Part shown: in pieces, positions 1 to 11,546 of the stretch
Numbering within the stretch: position 1 is the stretch's first letter
Layout of the letters: each line of letters opens with the position of its first letter
Assembly (NCBI GenBank): GCA_020747015.1
Contig: JAGTJM010000021.1
Location: 248,001 to 312,000 of the forward strand
Reading direction: 5' to 3'
DNA length: 64,000 nucleotides
DNA from: Pyrenochaeta sp. MPI-SDFR-AT-0127
Lineage: Eukaryota; Ascomycota; Dothideomycetes; Pleosporales; Cucurbitariaceae
The notes under the pieces: model-generated
The model's input: only the letters and a program-made list of their open reading frames with translations
Database searches by the model: none
What the model was told of the DNA's origin: nothing
Program-made: the position numbers and the translations under genes

Positions 1-806
1 GGGCTGCAGGCGGTGCATAAAGGGGCAGGACGTGGAGGGACCAAGGTGGCCTCGGCATGATGCGGCCAGCGAAAGAGGCATATGAAACGTCTCGAGAGAT
101 CTTTGACAGAGGGCACCCTGGCCCAAAGTGCGGCAGCCAGCTGGACAAGTACAGGCTGGGACGGGACAGCAATTTCTCCGATGGCTCAAATTCGGGGGCG
201 CGCGAGCTGGGCAGGCTTGATACACCGCTGCAGTGAAAGGGCTCGTTAAGCGCGCCACGTGACAGCAAGGCAGTGGCTCCTCCGGCCTCATGTGCACCGT
301 CTGCGTCTCCTCTCCACCCTCGTCCTTCCAGCACCACCACTGTTGCGTGCTTTCTTGCTGAGGCCCTTTGCTGTCTTATAGCGTGCAGCTGCCTCTTTGC
401 ACCTATTGTCCTACGAGCATACGTTTTCTCGCTCGCAGCCCACACTCCAAGCTCTTCGGTGCCGTTACCCGTTGGGCTCATTCACGCCCTGTAAGTCCAG
501 CCCAGCACTTGGTCCCGCCCAGTGATCAACATCCACGCCCTATCCTATTTACACTCACCACAACGCTGTCTGACGCGTTTGCAATCTTCTTACCTTCCCG
601 TCCACTCGCTCTACTTCCCTTGTTAGCGGCACTCGGCTGCCCACTCCGCTTACTCACCGCCTTGTTGGCAAAAGCCTCATACTGACCGGTACTCCGCAGC
701 AGGCTGAACCTCATAACAACACCACGTCTGCGTCACCCCAGACGCTCCACCTCGATCACGACCACAACTGCAGGCCAACCTCATCTAGGTTGAACCCACT
801 GCAAGC
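1..806. other. Upstream region of casein kinase 1, no gene seen
   Basis: I find no convincing coding sequence here. The last 500 bases are pyrimidine-rich, as is usual for fungal promoters and 5' leaders. A CACGTG E-box lies at 256-261. Short open frames on both strands show no recognisable domain. Confidence 0.6.
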
Positions 807-2216
807 ATGACGACAATGGTACGCCTCGACCCCGCTCGCCGTCATCAACACTTTGGCGGGTATCTCATGGCTGGATACCAGGCTGACTGTGGCAGGATCT
901 CCGCGTCGGCAACAAGTACAGAATTGGCCGCAAGATTGGAAGCGGCAGTTTCGGTGACATCTATCTTGGTGTGTACACAGCAAACCACCAGCCTCACCAC
1001 AGCTGACCGACTACAGGCACCAACATCATCTCGGGTGAGGAGATTGCTATCAAGCTCGAGAGCGTCAAGGCCAAGCATCCTCAGCTCGAATATGAGGCCC
1101 GCGTCTACAAGTCCCTTGCTGGCGGTGTCGGCATCCCATTTGTCCGCTGGTTCGGTACTGAGTGTGACTACAATGCTATGGTGTTGGACCTTCTCGGCCC
1201 TTCCCTAGAGGATCTCTTCAACTTTTGCAACCGCAAATTCTCCCTCAAGACTGTCTTGCTCCTAGCCGACCAGCTCATCTCCCGCATCGAGTACATTCAT
1301 GCCAAGTCCTTTATCCATCGTGACATCAAGCCCGACAACTTCCTCATGGGCATTGGTAAGCGCGGCAATCAGGTCAATGTCATCGACTTCGGATTGGCCA
1401 AGAAGTATCGTGACCCTAAGACTCACTTCCACATCCCATACAGAGAGAATAAGAACTTGACCGGTACTGCGCGTTATGCCAGCATCAACACTCACTTGGG
1501 TGTCGGTATGTACATACCTAGCTATATATGTACTACTACAACTGACCCTCGCAGAACAATCTCGCCGTGACGACATGGAATCTCTTGGCTACGTTATGCT
1601 CTACTTCTGCCGCGGCTCCCTTCCCTGGCAGGGTCTTAAGGCGGCCACCAAGAAGCAGAAATATGACCGCATCATGGAGAAGAAGATGACTACACCCACC
1701 GAGGTGCTCTGCCGTGGCTTCCCTAACGAGTTTGCCATCTACCTGAACTACACCCGTTCCCTCCGCTTCGACGACAAGCCAGACTACTCGTACCTCCGCA
1801 AGATCTTCCGTGACCTCTTCGTCCGCGAGGGATTTCAGTACGACTATGTGTTCGACTGGACTGTCTACAAGTACCAGAAGAATGCCCAGGCCATTGCTCA
1901 GGCTGCCAACCAGGGTCAAGGCGAGGACGACGACAAGAACGGCCGTGGACGCCACATCCCCACCACTGCGGCTGCCAACGCTGGCACTGCGGCCGGCACC
2001 AAGCGCGGGCCGGCCAATGCACGCCAGGAGGGCACCGGAATGTGAGTTCGACATATCTGATCCTCGTAAGGGACCCTCTCCTCTGCGTTTGGTGTTCGAT
2101 AACGCTTGGCGCGGGGGACGCCACTGACAGATTTTACTAACCTGTTTTCTTCGTTCAGGCAGCTTCGTTCGGCCAATAAGCGTGGCGGGGACCAGTATGC
2201 ATCTGGTGGCTACTGA
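807..2216 (+). CDS. ckiA: Casein kinase 1 (delta/epsilon type, Hrr25/CkiA-like)
   Basis: Serine/threonine kinase of the CK1 delta/epsilon family. Known family roles are vesicle traffic, DNA repair, ribosome maturation and morphogenesis. Five exons: 807-818, 896-968, 1017-1505, 1555-2041, 2159-2216, giving 372 residues. The tiny first exon encodes MTTM and joins to DLRVGNKYRIGRKIG, the standard fungal CK1 N-terminus, which fixes the start. Visible motifs are the glycine loop IGSGSFGDIYLG, the VAIK-equivalent AIKLE, the catalytic loop HRDIKPDNF, the metal-binding DFGLAKKYRD, and the CK1 signature LLGPSLEDLFN. The tail after about residue 305 is Gly/Asn/Ala-rich and ends GGDQYASGGY. All introns are GT-AG. 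The last intron (117 bp) splits the Met codon before QLRSANKRG. The kinase core is complete. Confidence 0.96.
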
Positions 2217-3431
2217 TTCTTGATGCGGCTTTCGATTCGTCATCTCAACTCTCTTGTGGAGCCGCTTCTCTAGGATTCGGCTCCGCACAACGAATGGGAA
2301 ATGCGGCAATGCCGTCCTAGCAACATATTGGACGGCAGTCGCTCCTACTTGATCAGTTTTCAGGATTATTTCGTCGTTTACCTGGTACAGGACCTAGCAA
2401 GGCTCTTCAATGTCTCGCAGTTACTACGGCCTCGGGTTCTCGGCGACGATTCTGTTTCTCTGGAAGCTTGACCCACATGGTATCTCAGATCGGCACAGCG
2501 ATTCGACCGGCGGACATCATTACTCAACATCTTGTTTCTGTCGACTGTCAACCGATACTTTGGGCGTCCTGCACTGCTTGCTTTACTGGACAGCTTTTCG
2601 GGATGATCACTGGTCTTTGTTTGGTTCATGGCTCTCACCTCACATTAATTATCCCCTGCCCCTTGTTTCTCATGTGGTCCCTACATCATTTCCTTTGTGC
2701 GTTTCCCCCCTTCGGACATGTCTGCCAGCTTGTGGGGAGGTAAAGCTAAATCAGGGGACGAACACATCTAAATTGTATCTCGAGAAGTGTGTGGCTGAAG
2801 CTGGGCTGGTAGGCTGGAGGGTGCGCAATTGGCGGGCGGCTAGTTTGTTGGTGGACTTCTAATGAGGACCGCCTCCGAAGAGTGGAAAGAAGATCTAGCA
2901 TGCTACCTTTGGCACTGGGAGACGGGAGTGGTGTCGGGCCGGCGATGGCGCTTTCACTTTGCTGCTTTTTAGAAATATACGACTGCTTTCCCATGTCTTG
3001 GCTCGGTCAATCAAGTGCTGTGTTGATACTCACCTCATCATAGGTACACATTCCACTCCCCTCTTGCTACTATCAGCATTCCCACTTGTAGGTTGACTCG
3101 CATGAGTAAAAGTATCTTTCCTACGGATCCCGCAACGACACGGCCAAATAAAGTCTGCCTCTGGATTGTTTCAACCTAGTGACTCGGTCCATCATGCACC
3201 TAAAGTTGATAGCCATATGCGAGGATCGGATGGCAAGATGACTTACTTGACATTTGCGGAGAGAGAGAAAAACAGGAGAATGTTCGAATGGTACTTAAGT
3301 TATCGTAAATAGAAGACAAGCGAGGAGTTCAACAGTGGATCGTGATACCGGAGGCTAATCATTCACAGGAAAGTTTAGGTTGTTTGGATTTAGGGGTTGG
3401 AATGAAGTATGTAAAGTTTTGGAATACATCT
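2217..3431. other. Intergenic region between casein kinase 1 and the convergent 2EXR-like gene
   Basis: This holds the 3' flanks of two convergent genes. Open frames up to 150 codons exist (2410-2862, +) but show no domain, splice structure or compositional support. I see nothing else. Confidence 0.55.
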
Positions 3432-4676
3432 TCACTTTGCAGCCTGGAAATATTGGGCTAGACCTCCTCTCCAAAGCCACCACACGGCCTCTCCAACCCC
3501 GCCATTTGCCTTCTTTGTCGTTGTCCGTTCAATCTTATCCTCCTTGCTGGGCTCCCATATCAACCCTGTTCCCCCATGCACAACTGCAAGATCGAGTTTT
3601 TCCTTTCCTCCCGGCTCAAGCCTAACAACCAGCCCCCTCCGCTCTCTATCTCTTAGTCCCGCATAGTCCCACTCATAAATTAAATCAACGTTCACTTGCC
3701 GCCCACTGCCCTCTTGCAGCAGCGTTACTGTGCAGTCCCCACGGGACGATCGCGGTGTGAGCGCAGCAAACCGGTGCATGTTGCCTGGCTGGGGCCAGGG
3801 GAACGAGAGCCGCCACTGTTCGCCTGACTGCCAGACATAGAACCGGCCTTGGAGCATAAAGTCCAACGCATCGCGGAGCCAAGTAGGCAAATGCTGTAAA
3901 CGCACGTCCAAAGTGTTGCAAGAAAAGTTCTCATGGTCACGACGGGGCGTCTCAAATGCTTCCTTTTCGCCAGTGTAGGTCATGATTCTTATGGTCAGGT
4001 GATTGATGTTTGGAGAGAGGAGGACGGCGTTGGATAGGAATTCAGCGACTTTCCAGTTACAAAGGCTGTGTGTGGTAATTTTCTCGTCAAGCACAAAGGT
4101 CATGCTGGTTATTGTGGATAGAGAAGGGCCTGGGAGGATAGCGGAGCGTTGGCAAAGTGCATGGAATGTGAGCGGTGAGTTGACGACGAAAGAGTGTAGC
4201 CTGAAGGCAATAAGAGTGGCTTCCATGTTAATTTGGCGGCAGGTAAGAAGTAGGTCGAGTGGATGCGCTTGTCGACATGGTTCTTCTACCTGTTTCTGCT
4301 GCTTCTGATCGTGGTCGTGAATCGTCTGACTTGGTTGTCTCTCCGTAGACTCCAGATTCGCCCCATCGCTCACCCCCAAGTCTTCATGTGCCTCAACAAT
4401 TTCTTCTTGTTCTTTAATATTCTCATTCTCATTCTCATTCTCTTCAACATCTCTTTGTGCCTCGTATGAAAACACGTACTCATAAATCTCATTCCTAACC
4501 TCAGCTGGTAGCCGCCACAAAAACGCACACTGCCCCTGCCCGCCCACCTCGCCATGCCACACACCCAAAGTCCGCGGATGCCGATTCCAGAATGGCAAGG
4601 CCCTCTTACTCACGCCGCTGACCGTGAACGAAGGGAACAGATTGGGCGGTTCCGACAAGAAGGGCGGGAAGAACAT
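3432..4676 (-). CDS. Hypothetical protein with an F-box/2EXR-like N-terminal motif
   Basis: Single-exon gene of 414 residues. Near residues 53-68 it has FLWRLPAEVRNEIYEYVF, the LPxExRxxIYxYVF pattern of the many 2EXR/F-box-like proteins in filamentous ascomycetes. A later LDLLLTCRQINMEA segment is also typical of that group. Its function is unknown and the family has no assigned reaction. An acidic, low-complexity stretch of repeated Glu-Asn pairs (around residues 80-88) comes from a TTCTCA hexanucleotide repeat at about 4420-4443. The start is the first Met of an uninterrupted frame. It is convergent with casein kinase 1. The C-terminus ends QYFQAAK without a recognised domain. Confidence 0.72.
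   Translation of the reverse strand: MFFPPFLSEPPNLFPSFTVSGVSKRALPFWNRHPRTLGVWHGEVGGQGQCAFLWRLPAEVRNEIYEYVFSYEAQRDVEENENENENIKEQEEIVEAHEDLGVSDGANLESTERQPSQTIHDHDQKQQKQVEEPCRQAHPLDLLLTCRQINMEATLIAFRLHSFVVNSPLTFHALCQRSAILPGPSLSTITSMTFVLDEKITTHSLCNWKVAEFLSNAVLLSPNINHLTIRIMTYTGEKEAFETPRRDHENFSCNTLDVRLQHLPTWLRDALDFMLQGRFYVWQSGEQWRLSFPWPQPGNMHRFAALTPRSSRGDCTVTLLQEGSGRQVNVDLIYEWDYAGLRDRERRGLVVRLEPGGKEKLDLAVVHGGTGLIWEPSKEDKIERTTTKKANGGVGEAVWWLWRGGLAQYFQAAK
4420..4443. repeat. TTCTCA hexanucleotide microsatellite inside a coding region
   Basis: About four tandem TTCTCA/CATTCT units. On the minus strand they read as repeated Glu-Asn codons in the 2EXR-like protein, so length change by whole units keeps the frame. 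Confidence 0.8.
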
Positions 4677-5318
4677 TGGCGCGTGAGAAACGGCACCCTG
4701 GGATGCTGAGTATTGGGGTGAATGTGCTGGGGTCCGAATATAGCGAAATTGAGGTTGAATGCGTGGCGGGTCTGGGATGGCTCATAAATTATGATGGCTC
4801 AATGTTCATATGAAGGGAAATGTTGCTGCACAGCCTCTTCCGCGAAATAGTGCAAGTACGGGCTTGTTCGCGAAATAACTCCTCAATCGCACCTCAAGAG
4901 TTCAGCTGGTGACTTTCTAGCAGACGGCGCGGATCCGAACTTGGATAAAGGAGTCAATGGGTCCAAGCTGACAGCTGTCCTCACAAGAGTCGTGCGAAGC
5001 AAACGTAGGTGCCTGGTCGCCTACCAAATGCATCAGCACGGGCGGTGTAGGCCAATTGTTCGTGCCTAATCCGCCAGACGCATTGTCCTGGCCACCACCT
5101 ACCCGGATCAAGCGCTCAAAGAAGAATGGTAACGTAGGACTTTTGGAGTATTGGAAATGCAATTGTGATGAGACTACACATGATGGGCGCTTGTTCATAA
5201 CCACCCAAACTCTATAAAGAGCACGAACTCCTTATTCCGTCAAACTACTCATCGTTTATTTATCCCATCGTGAAGCACATGATGCCAAAAGAAAACCACG
5301 TCTCATGCAAACACAAAT
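4677..5318. other. Intergenic region, no gene seen
   Basis: Lies upstream of the 2EXR-like gene and downstream of eIF3a (both on the minus strand). An open frame of 95 codons at 4917-5204 (-) shows no recognisable feature. I see nothing I would annotate. Confidence 0.5.
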
Positions 5319-8300
5319 CTACTGACCACCACGCTTGAAGGCACCAGGCCTGTACCTACCATCAGCAGGCGCTTGAGTAGGTGGCCTGGACTCTCTCTCG
5401 CTTTCACCTTCACGAGCTGGGGCACCATCGCCGCGACGACCAGGAGGCGCATAAGAACCACCTGAAGCCGGTGATGCTTTCCTGTCTTCGCCAAATCGAC
5501 TGCCACGGCTGGGAGCTTCATAGCGACCGCCGGTAGCGGGAGACTCGGTACGCTCTGCACGGGCTGGTGGACCACGCCCACTACCGCTGCTCTCACGTTC
5601 TCTCCATCCTCCACCGGGAGCACCACCTTGGCGTAGAGCTGGTGGAACATAACCAGACTTCTTGGGAGGCTCGGCATCAGAAGCAACAGGAGCAGCAGCG
5701 GGGGTAGGGGCAGCTGCTGGGGCAGGAGTAGGGGCAGGAGAGGTGGACTCGGTGGGAGGGGCCTGACCAGCAGCCTTCATGGCCTCACGCTCACGCCAAC
5801 TTGGCTTGCTACCAGCAAGAGCAAGACGTGGTGGGCCACTAGCAGAAGGTGCCTCTGCAGCAGGTTCGCGGGAGAAGGTTCGGTCGGGCACAGCACGGGG
5901 TGCACCGAGCCCTGCTTTCCTGGCTGCAATCTTGGCCTCAGCCTCTTCCTCTCTCTGGCGCTGAAGGCGTGCCTTCTCCTCAAGTGCCCTGGAATATGTT
6001 AGTCGCTGATTGAACGATTGGGGTAGCTGCACTGACTTTCGCTCTTCGTCCCTCTTCGCCTTGTCTTCGAGCATCTTCGCTCGCCTTTCCTCTTCAGCCT
6101 TGGCTTTAGCCTCTGCCTCCTCCGCCTCGCGCTCTTCTTCTTCTCTTCGTCGGCGCTCGGCCTCTTCACGCTCTCTCCTCTCTCTAGCCAGACGATCCTT
6201 AACTTCCTTGACGCGTGCGGCCTTCTTGCTCTCAAGCTCCTTCTGTGCAACCTTCTGGCGTTTCTCAAACTCCGCCTTACGCTGTTGCTTGACAGTGGTG
6301 ACAAATTGCTGGTATGGCGATACGAGTCTAGACAGACGGTGCTTTAGTGCAACGTCTTCCCTGTGCTTCTCCTCAGACTCCTTCAGCTCCTCAGCCTTAG
6401 CCTTCTCATACGCTTGTCGATCAGTTTGCATCTGCTTCTCGTAGTCACCCTTAAGGTGCTTGATCTCTTCCTTGCGGTAGGCACGCTCCAAGTGGTCGAT
6501 CCTCTTGCCAGCAATGCGAAGCTGTTCACCAAGAAGACTCTTCTCCTTTTCGAGAGCTTGAAGCTTCAAGATACGGATCCTCTGAGAATCTAGATCGGTG
6601 ATGTCATCTGGAATCTCAATGTCAACCTTGGTGGTCAGCTTGAGTTCCTTAATTTGCTTCTCGATCTCTTCGCGCTGAATTCGCTGTTGCTCTTGCTTAA
6701 TGCGTTGTTCGGTGCGCTGGCGCTGCTCTTCTGCTAGGCGTCGAGACTCCTCCTCCTTCAGCTGCTGTTGACGAATCAGCCTCTTGGTCTGCTCTTCATT
6801 GTCTTTGGCCTGCTGAGCCTTGAGTGCAGCTTCCTTCTTCTGTGAGATGATATCACGACGAGCAAGGATATCTTTGTGCTCCTTCTCTGCGCCATCCTTT
6901 GCTCGCGCGAGAGCAGCCTCCTTGAGCTTTAGTCGCTCCGAGTTGAAAGAAGGGTCTACATATTGGCAAGTAACGAAAAGAGACTTTGCCAGGCGAGTGA
7001 GCTGAGATCGAACGATTTCAGCTGGAGTGCTCTGGAGGCGCTGCACGGAGCGAGATTCGGTCTCCGCTGAGCCAGCACCGGAGCCTGGGTGCATTGCCTT
7101 GGCCGATGAGAACACATCAGAATCGAAAGTGAGGACACCAGTGGCATGATCAGTACGGATGGCCAAGTCACCCTTCTTGCAGCCGTTCATGATGAATTTC
7201 TCAATGGTACCACTGCTGACATGGAAGGGCTCAGGGAACTGTGCGAGGCCAAGCACAAACTTGATGTCAACAGAGTCATAGACTTGGGACAGCTGTTGAA
7301 AGAGGCGGGTCAGAATGACCTGCTGGAGCGGTCCGACGTACTTCTCCATTCCCTCATCGGCGCCGATCTGGGCCAAAATGGGAGAGATCTTTTTGCAGAT
7401 GGAGAGTGGGTGGAAGTCAACCTCAAGAATATTGTACAGGTCGCGGATCTCGGGACGAACACGCTTGAGCAGGCCCTTACTGAGGGCATCCTTGAACAAG
7501 ATGGCACGAGTTGGCGCCTGGGACATGCCGAGCAGATTGGTGAGACGAGAGTTCTTGTTCTTCCTCGCCTCATCAACGTCCACAAGTGCGCCACGGGAAC
7601 GGGACGTGCTAATGACAGGGATGGAAAGAGCCGAAAGGACAACGTATGATGCAGCCTTGGTCATGTCAGCTTCGGTGACAGCTGGGTTGTCTTTCTTAGA
7701 GCTCTGTCCGGACGCAACGGCAGCTGCAGACTGGCGGAGAAGGTTGTAGTATCGGCTCCATGCTGCAGCGTGGAAAAGATAGTTCTCGCTGACCAAGAAG
7801 ATACGTGTGAGCTTCTCAAAGTAATTGGCCATCATGATGTTCTTTGCTGGGCGCTTGCTCAAGCTCAGGAGAGTGTGGATGTCTTCGACGCTGCGGAAAG
7901 CTTCCTGCCAAAGCTCCAATTCGACGGCAACGTTCAGCTGTTGGAAGCGGGTATCGAGATGCCGCTGCAGGGTATCGGGGTCAGACAGGTTGATAGCGTG
8001 CATCTGCGAGGAAAACTTGGCAGCGTTCTGCAAATGGTTTCGCAGCAGCTCGCAGAGACGGCGGAACTCAGTCTTGCGGGCATACTTGGAGCAGAACTGG
8101 AAGGCCTGATGGGCGGTCGACTGGTACATGAGCTCCAGACGAGCATTGTTTTTGAAGATATCCAACACAGTGCGGTAAGTCTCCCACAAGAACTTCAGCC
8201 ATGGCGTCACAATGGCGCGGTCGGTGCGGTCGCGCGACTGCTCTCCAGAGACGGTGGAAAGGAGGATTGACTCTGGTGTTTCCGAGGCCTCGAGATCGTC

Positions 8301-8777
8301 GACGTTCTTGGACGATGTGGTGTCTTCGATGGAGGACTGGACCTCGTCTGCCTTGGCCTGGGCTTCGGTGACCTTTTGCTCGGCGAGTTCGATGAAGCGC
8401 TTGAAGACGAGCTATATTTTGTTAGTGTCTGTCCTAGGCTACGTTGCTTGATAGTCGTACCTCGATGGTGCCCACATTGGTGTTCTGGGCAGTGTTCTTA
8501 TACTGGTACAGTCCATCCTTTGCGAGTTTGCCTTTTCGAAGATCGACGCAGAGTTCGACAAAGAGTATCATAACAGGCTCGAGCGAGGCAATGGGGCTGT
8601 TGCGGGTCCGCTTGGAGGTGACATGTTCGTGGAGGAGTGAGAGGGCAGCTTGCTGCTGCTGCACGCCGATGAGTTCTTGGGCACGTTTACTATACGGCGT
8701 TAGCAAAAGTCTCTGGGGCGTGGTGAGGGAGGGGCGCACAGTGTATTCTCCGGTTTGGAGTGCGGCGGAGGCGCCAT
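5319..8777 (-). CDS. TIF32: Eukaryotic translation initiation factor 3 subunit A
   Basis: Largest scaffold subunit of eIF3. It binds the 40S ribosome and promotes preinitiation complex assembly in the cytoplasm. Four exons (8777-8740, 8689-8461, 8411-6037, 5988-5319) encode 1103 residues. The start is set by a 38-nt first exon encoding MAPPPHSKPENTL, spliced to KRAQELIGVQQQQAALSLL, the conserved eIF3a N-terminus. The central region carries the PCI domain. A very long charged coiled coil follows (roughly residues 530-850, e.g. KQIKELKLTTKVDIEIPDDI and runs of RREREEAERRRREEEERE). The last 250 residues are Pro/Ala/Gly/Arg-rich and disordered. The final intron (6036-5989) has donor GTCAGT and a clear CTAAC branch site. 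If retained it would add 16 in-frame codons. The gene diverges from the G-gamma gene. Confidence 0.95.
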
Positions 8778-9520
8778 GCTGGGCAGTTGGGTATGACAGG
8801 TCCAACCGCTTGAGTCGCGAGGGCTTAAGAGCGGGCAGGCGACGCAGCAAAAGGCTAGGGTTGAGGTGCGGTGGGCAAAAGTCGACGGCGATGTTTCAGT
8901 CACTGGGCAAAATGAGTGGTGCGCGTATGAGGTAAGCGATGCGGCCGATCCCGTGATCTCCCCGCAACGGCAGCGCCCAACTCCTCGCACGGCAGTATTC
9001 GGGGCCAGAGACGCAGCCTGGTCACGACAGCAGAGAACCTGGAGAACTTTGGCGTATTACACTCACGCTGCAGCCATAGACGCGAGGGTCATTGGCCCTG
9101 GGAACGTGTCGGTGAGCCCAAGTGCACAGGTGCTGGGGAGGTCGTTTATTAACGCACTATACCACAAACAGACGGGGCCCGACTCTCAGACCAAGGGGAC
9201 ATCCTCCACTCTTCCAACCACCTCCCTGCGCTTCCCCCGTCGCCCTCAGCATCCATCGCCAACGCCTCTCGCAGCAGCAGCAGTAGCAACAGTAGCAGCC
9301 TCGCCCTCGCGCTGAATCACGGCGGCAGGCTCTCCCGGCTGGCCGTCTCCGCTCCTTTCCCTCTCCGTCCACTCTCTTACGACGTCGACGCCGCACGACC
9401 GGCACGTCGCACCATCTCGCAACTCGCAACACGCACCCACGCAACACCACCGCCCGTCGCTCCTCCATCCACCCAGAGGCGACGCCTTTTCTTTGACATT
9501 TCATTCCTCCGACGCGCACA
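8778..9520. promoter_or_regulatory. Shared divergent promoter of TIF32 and the G-gamma gene
   Basis: This interval of about 740 bp separates two divergent start codons, so it must hold both promoters. The half next to the G-gamma gene (about 9180-9520) is strongly pyrimidine-rich and includes a CAG/CAA-rich patch near 9264-9300. That is typical of a fungal 5' leader. I did not identify specific factor sites. Confidence 0.5.
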
Positions 9521-9931
9521 ATGCCCGCCATGATGGCTGCTGCGCCCTACGAAATACGGACCGGCGGCGACGGCAAGAGCAAGAAGCAGAGCATGGCCGA
9601 GCTCAAGCTTCGACGCCTCACCGAATTGAACCAGCGCCTACGAGAAGACCTGGAGCGCCGCAGAATACCAGTATCGGAAGCTGCATTAGAGTGAGCCTCC
9701 CTCGCTGGGCCCTACCCAGACTCGAGTGTCAGCTAACACGGCCTGCAGTCTCATTGCATTCACGGACAAGGAACCAAAAGACTGGATGGTACCTTCACGA
9801 TGGGGAACGGTGAGAGCCTTCCCACAGCCATTGCCATGCGTGAGGACGGTTGCTGACAAACGACGCAGATTGATAAGCGCGACGACCCCTACGCGCCGCA
9901 GCAAAGTACCGGCTGCTGCATCGTAATGTAA
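9521..9931 (+). CDS. gpgA: Heterotrimeric G-protein gamma subunit
   Basis: Partner of G-beta in the membrane-anchored G-beta-gamma dimer that relays pheromone and nutrient signals in fungi. Three exons (9521-9690, 9749-9809, 9869-9931) encode 97 residues, the usual length for filamentous fungi. Visible features are the N-terminal helix MAELKLRRLTELNQRLREDL, the conserved DWMVP...WG segment, and the C-terminus GCCIVM. The CIVM tail is a CaaX box for prenylation, and the preceding Cys is a likely palmitoylation site. All introns are GT-AG and the exon phases agree. A downstream Met cluster (MMAAAPYE) could serve as an alternative start. I chose the first Met because it follows a CACA-ATG context. 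Confidence 0.93.
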
Positions 9932-11546
9932 AAAGAGATGCAGGCGGTGCTGGATGTCTGAGTATCGGCGTTCTGCGGGGCCCTTTTACGGCAGAGTTCT
10001 ATTTCATTTTTTACTGTTTGGTGGCAGAGGTGATAATACCCACGGCGATGCGCAGCAGTCCCGGGAGCAAGCTATCGAATGGACGGGTCATGTACTTTCA
10101 GCAATGTGTAAATTAGGGAAATGCGGATGCTCGCTGCTGTTTTGATGTATGCAGCGCAGCAGGGGATTCCACGGGTGTTCTTCCAGTCGGCCATTCTGCC
10201 TTGCCAGGTACTTTCAATCATGAGGAAAAGCGTTCTCACACAAAACACTTTGCCTCGTTTTAGCATTTCTCAGCAATTTTCAGCATTTCTCCTTGACAAG
10301 ACCAACACGACTGTTTTGATTATGTTTCTGGAAATATTCAAACACTGAGGGTGCAGGCATCGGGAGCTTGCTCGAATGGGTAGTGCGCTCCCTAGCAAAC
10401 GAGATTAACAGGGCGCGCCCCGCCTATGGTCAATATTGCACTCCGCAAATGGCAGACTGGTTGCAAGGTTTGCAGCCAGACGCTGCAATCACATGAGGGC
10501 CAGTCACGGCAGGCAGTGCAGCAAGACGTGCAGGCCGCCCTGCCTGATGAGCGGCGGTCAACAAAAACGACGCTCAGCGCTGGCCATGCAAAGGGTGTGG
10601 GTGTTGTCCCAGTTGATCGGAATGGGCGCAGCGATCCTAGACAGGCCGCACGGGCAGCGAACGACGCATCGATGGATTGAGCGAGGACATGGGCCCACGG
10701 GCTGGATGGGCGAGCGACTCGGGCGAGCGTCTCGTTTGCAGCTACTCTTTTGTTCCCGGAGCGATCATTGCGCGACGAGGCTATTGGCTGTGCGAATCTG
10801 GACGCTGCAAGTCGCAGGCCCATCTTTGCCATTCCGAGGACCGCCTCTGCCATGAGAGATGCTGAGCCACGGGTCTCAGTCTGGCATGGCGGTGCTCTTC
10901 TCCTCGGGACTGCATCCCACGCGACCGCGGCTGCCGTTCGCGCTTGAGCCATGAAGCCATGAAGCCATGAAGCCATGAAGCCATGAAGCCATGAAGCCAT
11001 GAAGCCATGAAGCCATGAAGCCATGAAGCCATGAAGCCCGTCACCACCAGCCTCTTCGCAGGCCATGGACTCAATGCAACCGGCTCTTGGAAACGAGGAC
11101 GTCATGCGGGTTCTTGTCGGAATGCCAGACAGGCAGCTGACAGTAGTGTCGCCGGCTGTGAAGCAGGCTCCGCAAGGCACGGTTGGCTGCGGTAGCGACC
11201 TGGAAATGTACGCGGGCGGCCACCCACCCGTCTTATCAAATGCGTGGGACTAAGCAGCCCGCTGGCCGTCGCCGTCCATGTGCGCCGCGCCTCAATCTCG
11301 ACTTCACTCTCTGCAGAGCTCTGCCAGAGAGCGCGAGAGAGCGCGACCGACGACCGTTTCTGAGCCGTCTGCTGGAACCCAGCACTTGCACCCAATGCGC
11401 AGATCCGACGACGCAACGCAGCACCCGGCGCAATTCCGCGACTAAGGCCAGACGCCCCCCACCAACCCGTGCAAGAAATTGCCCTCGCAGAAAATCGGCC
11501 CTCTGGCACCTTTGCACCCCGGCCGGGGTCCTTTCTGGCCATCGCC
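9932..11546. other. Intergenic region with an 8-bp minisatellite
   Basis: Contains the 3' flank of the G-gamma gene and the promoter of the bHLH gene. Long open frames exist on both strands around 10390-11180, but they run through the minisatellite and are explained by its base composition. I see no recognisable protein domain. Confidence 0.55.
10951..11038. repeat. Perfect 8-bp tandem repeat, 11 copies of ATGAAGCC
   Basis: Eleven uninterrupted copies of ATGAAGCC occupy 88 bases. Because 8 is not a multiple of 3, each frame reads a 24-nt cycle. No minus-strand frame meets a stop, and these frames produce a spurious repeat peptide of unit HGFMASWL. There is no evidence that the peptide is made. 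The array lies about 500 bp upstream of the bHLH gene start. Confidence 0.95.

Noticed and set aside
5999..8270. Long antisense frames over eIF3a
   Set aside because: They are shadows of the charged coiled-coil coding sequence and not independent genes.
10392..11180. Minus-strand frame of 262 codons with repeated HGFMASWL
   Set aside because: It exists only because the 8-bp tandem repeat lacks stop codons in its frames. No domain or start context supports it.
11469..11546. Upstream Met of the bHLH gene as the true start
   Set aside because: It has a weaker context and adds 26 residues with no resemblance to the family. The MNSTHSWPD start is better, though not proved.
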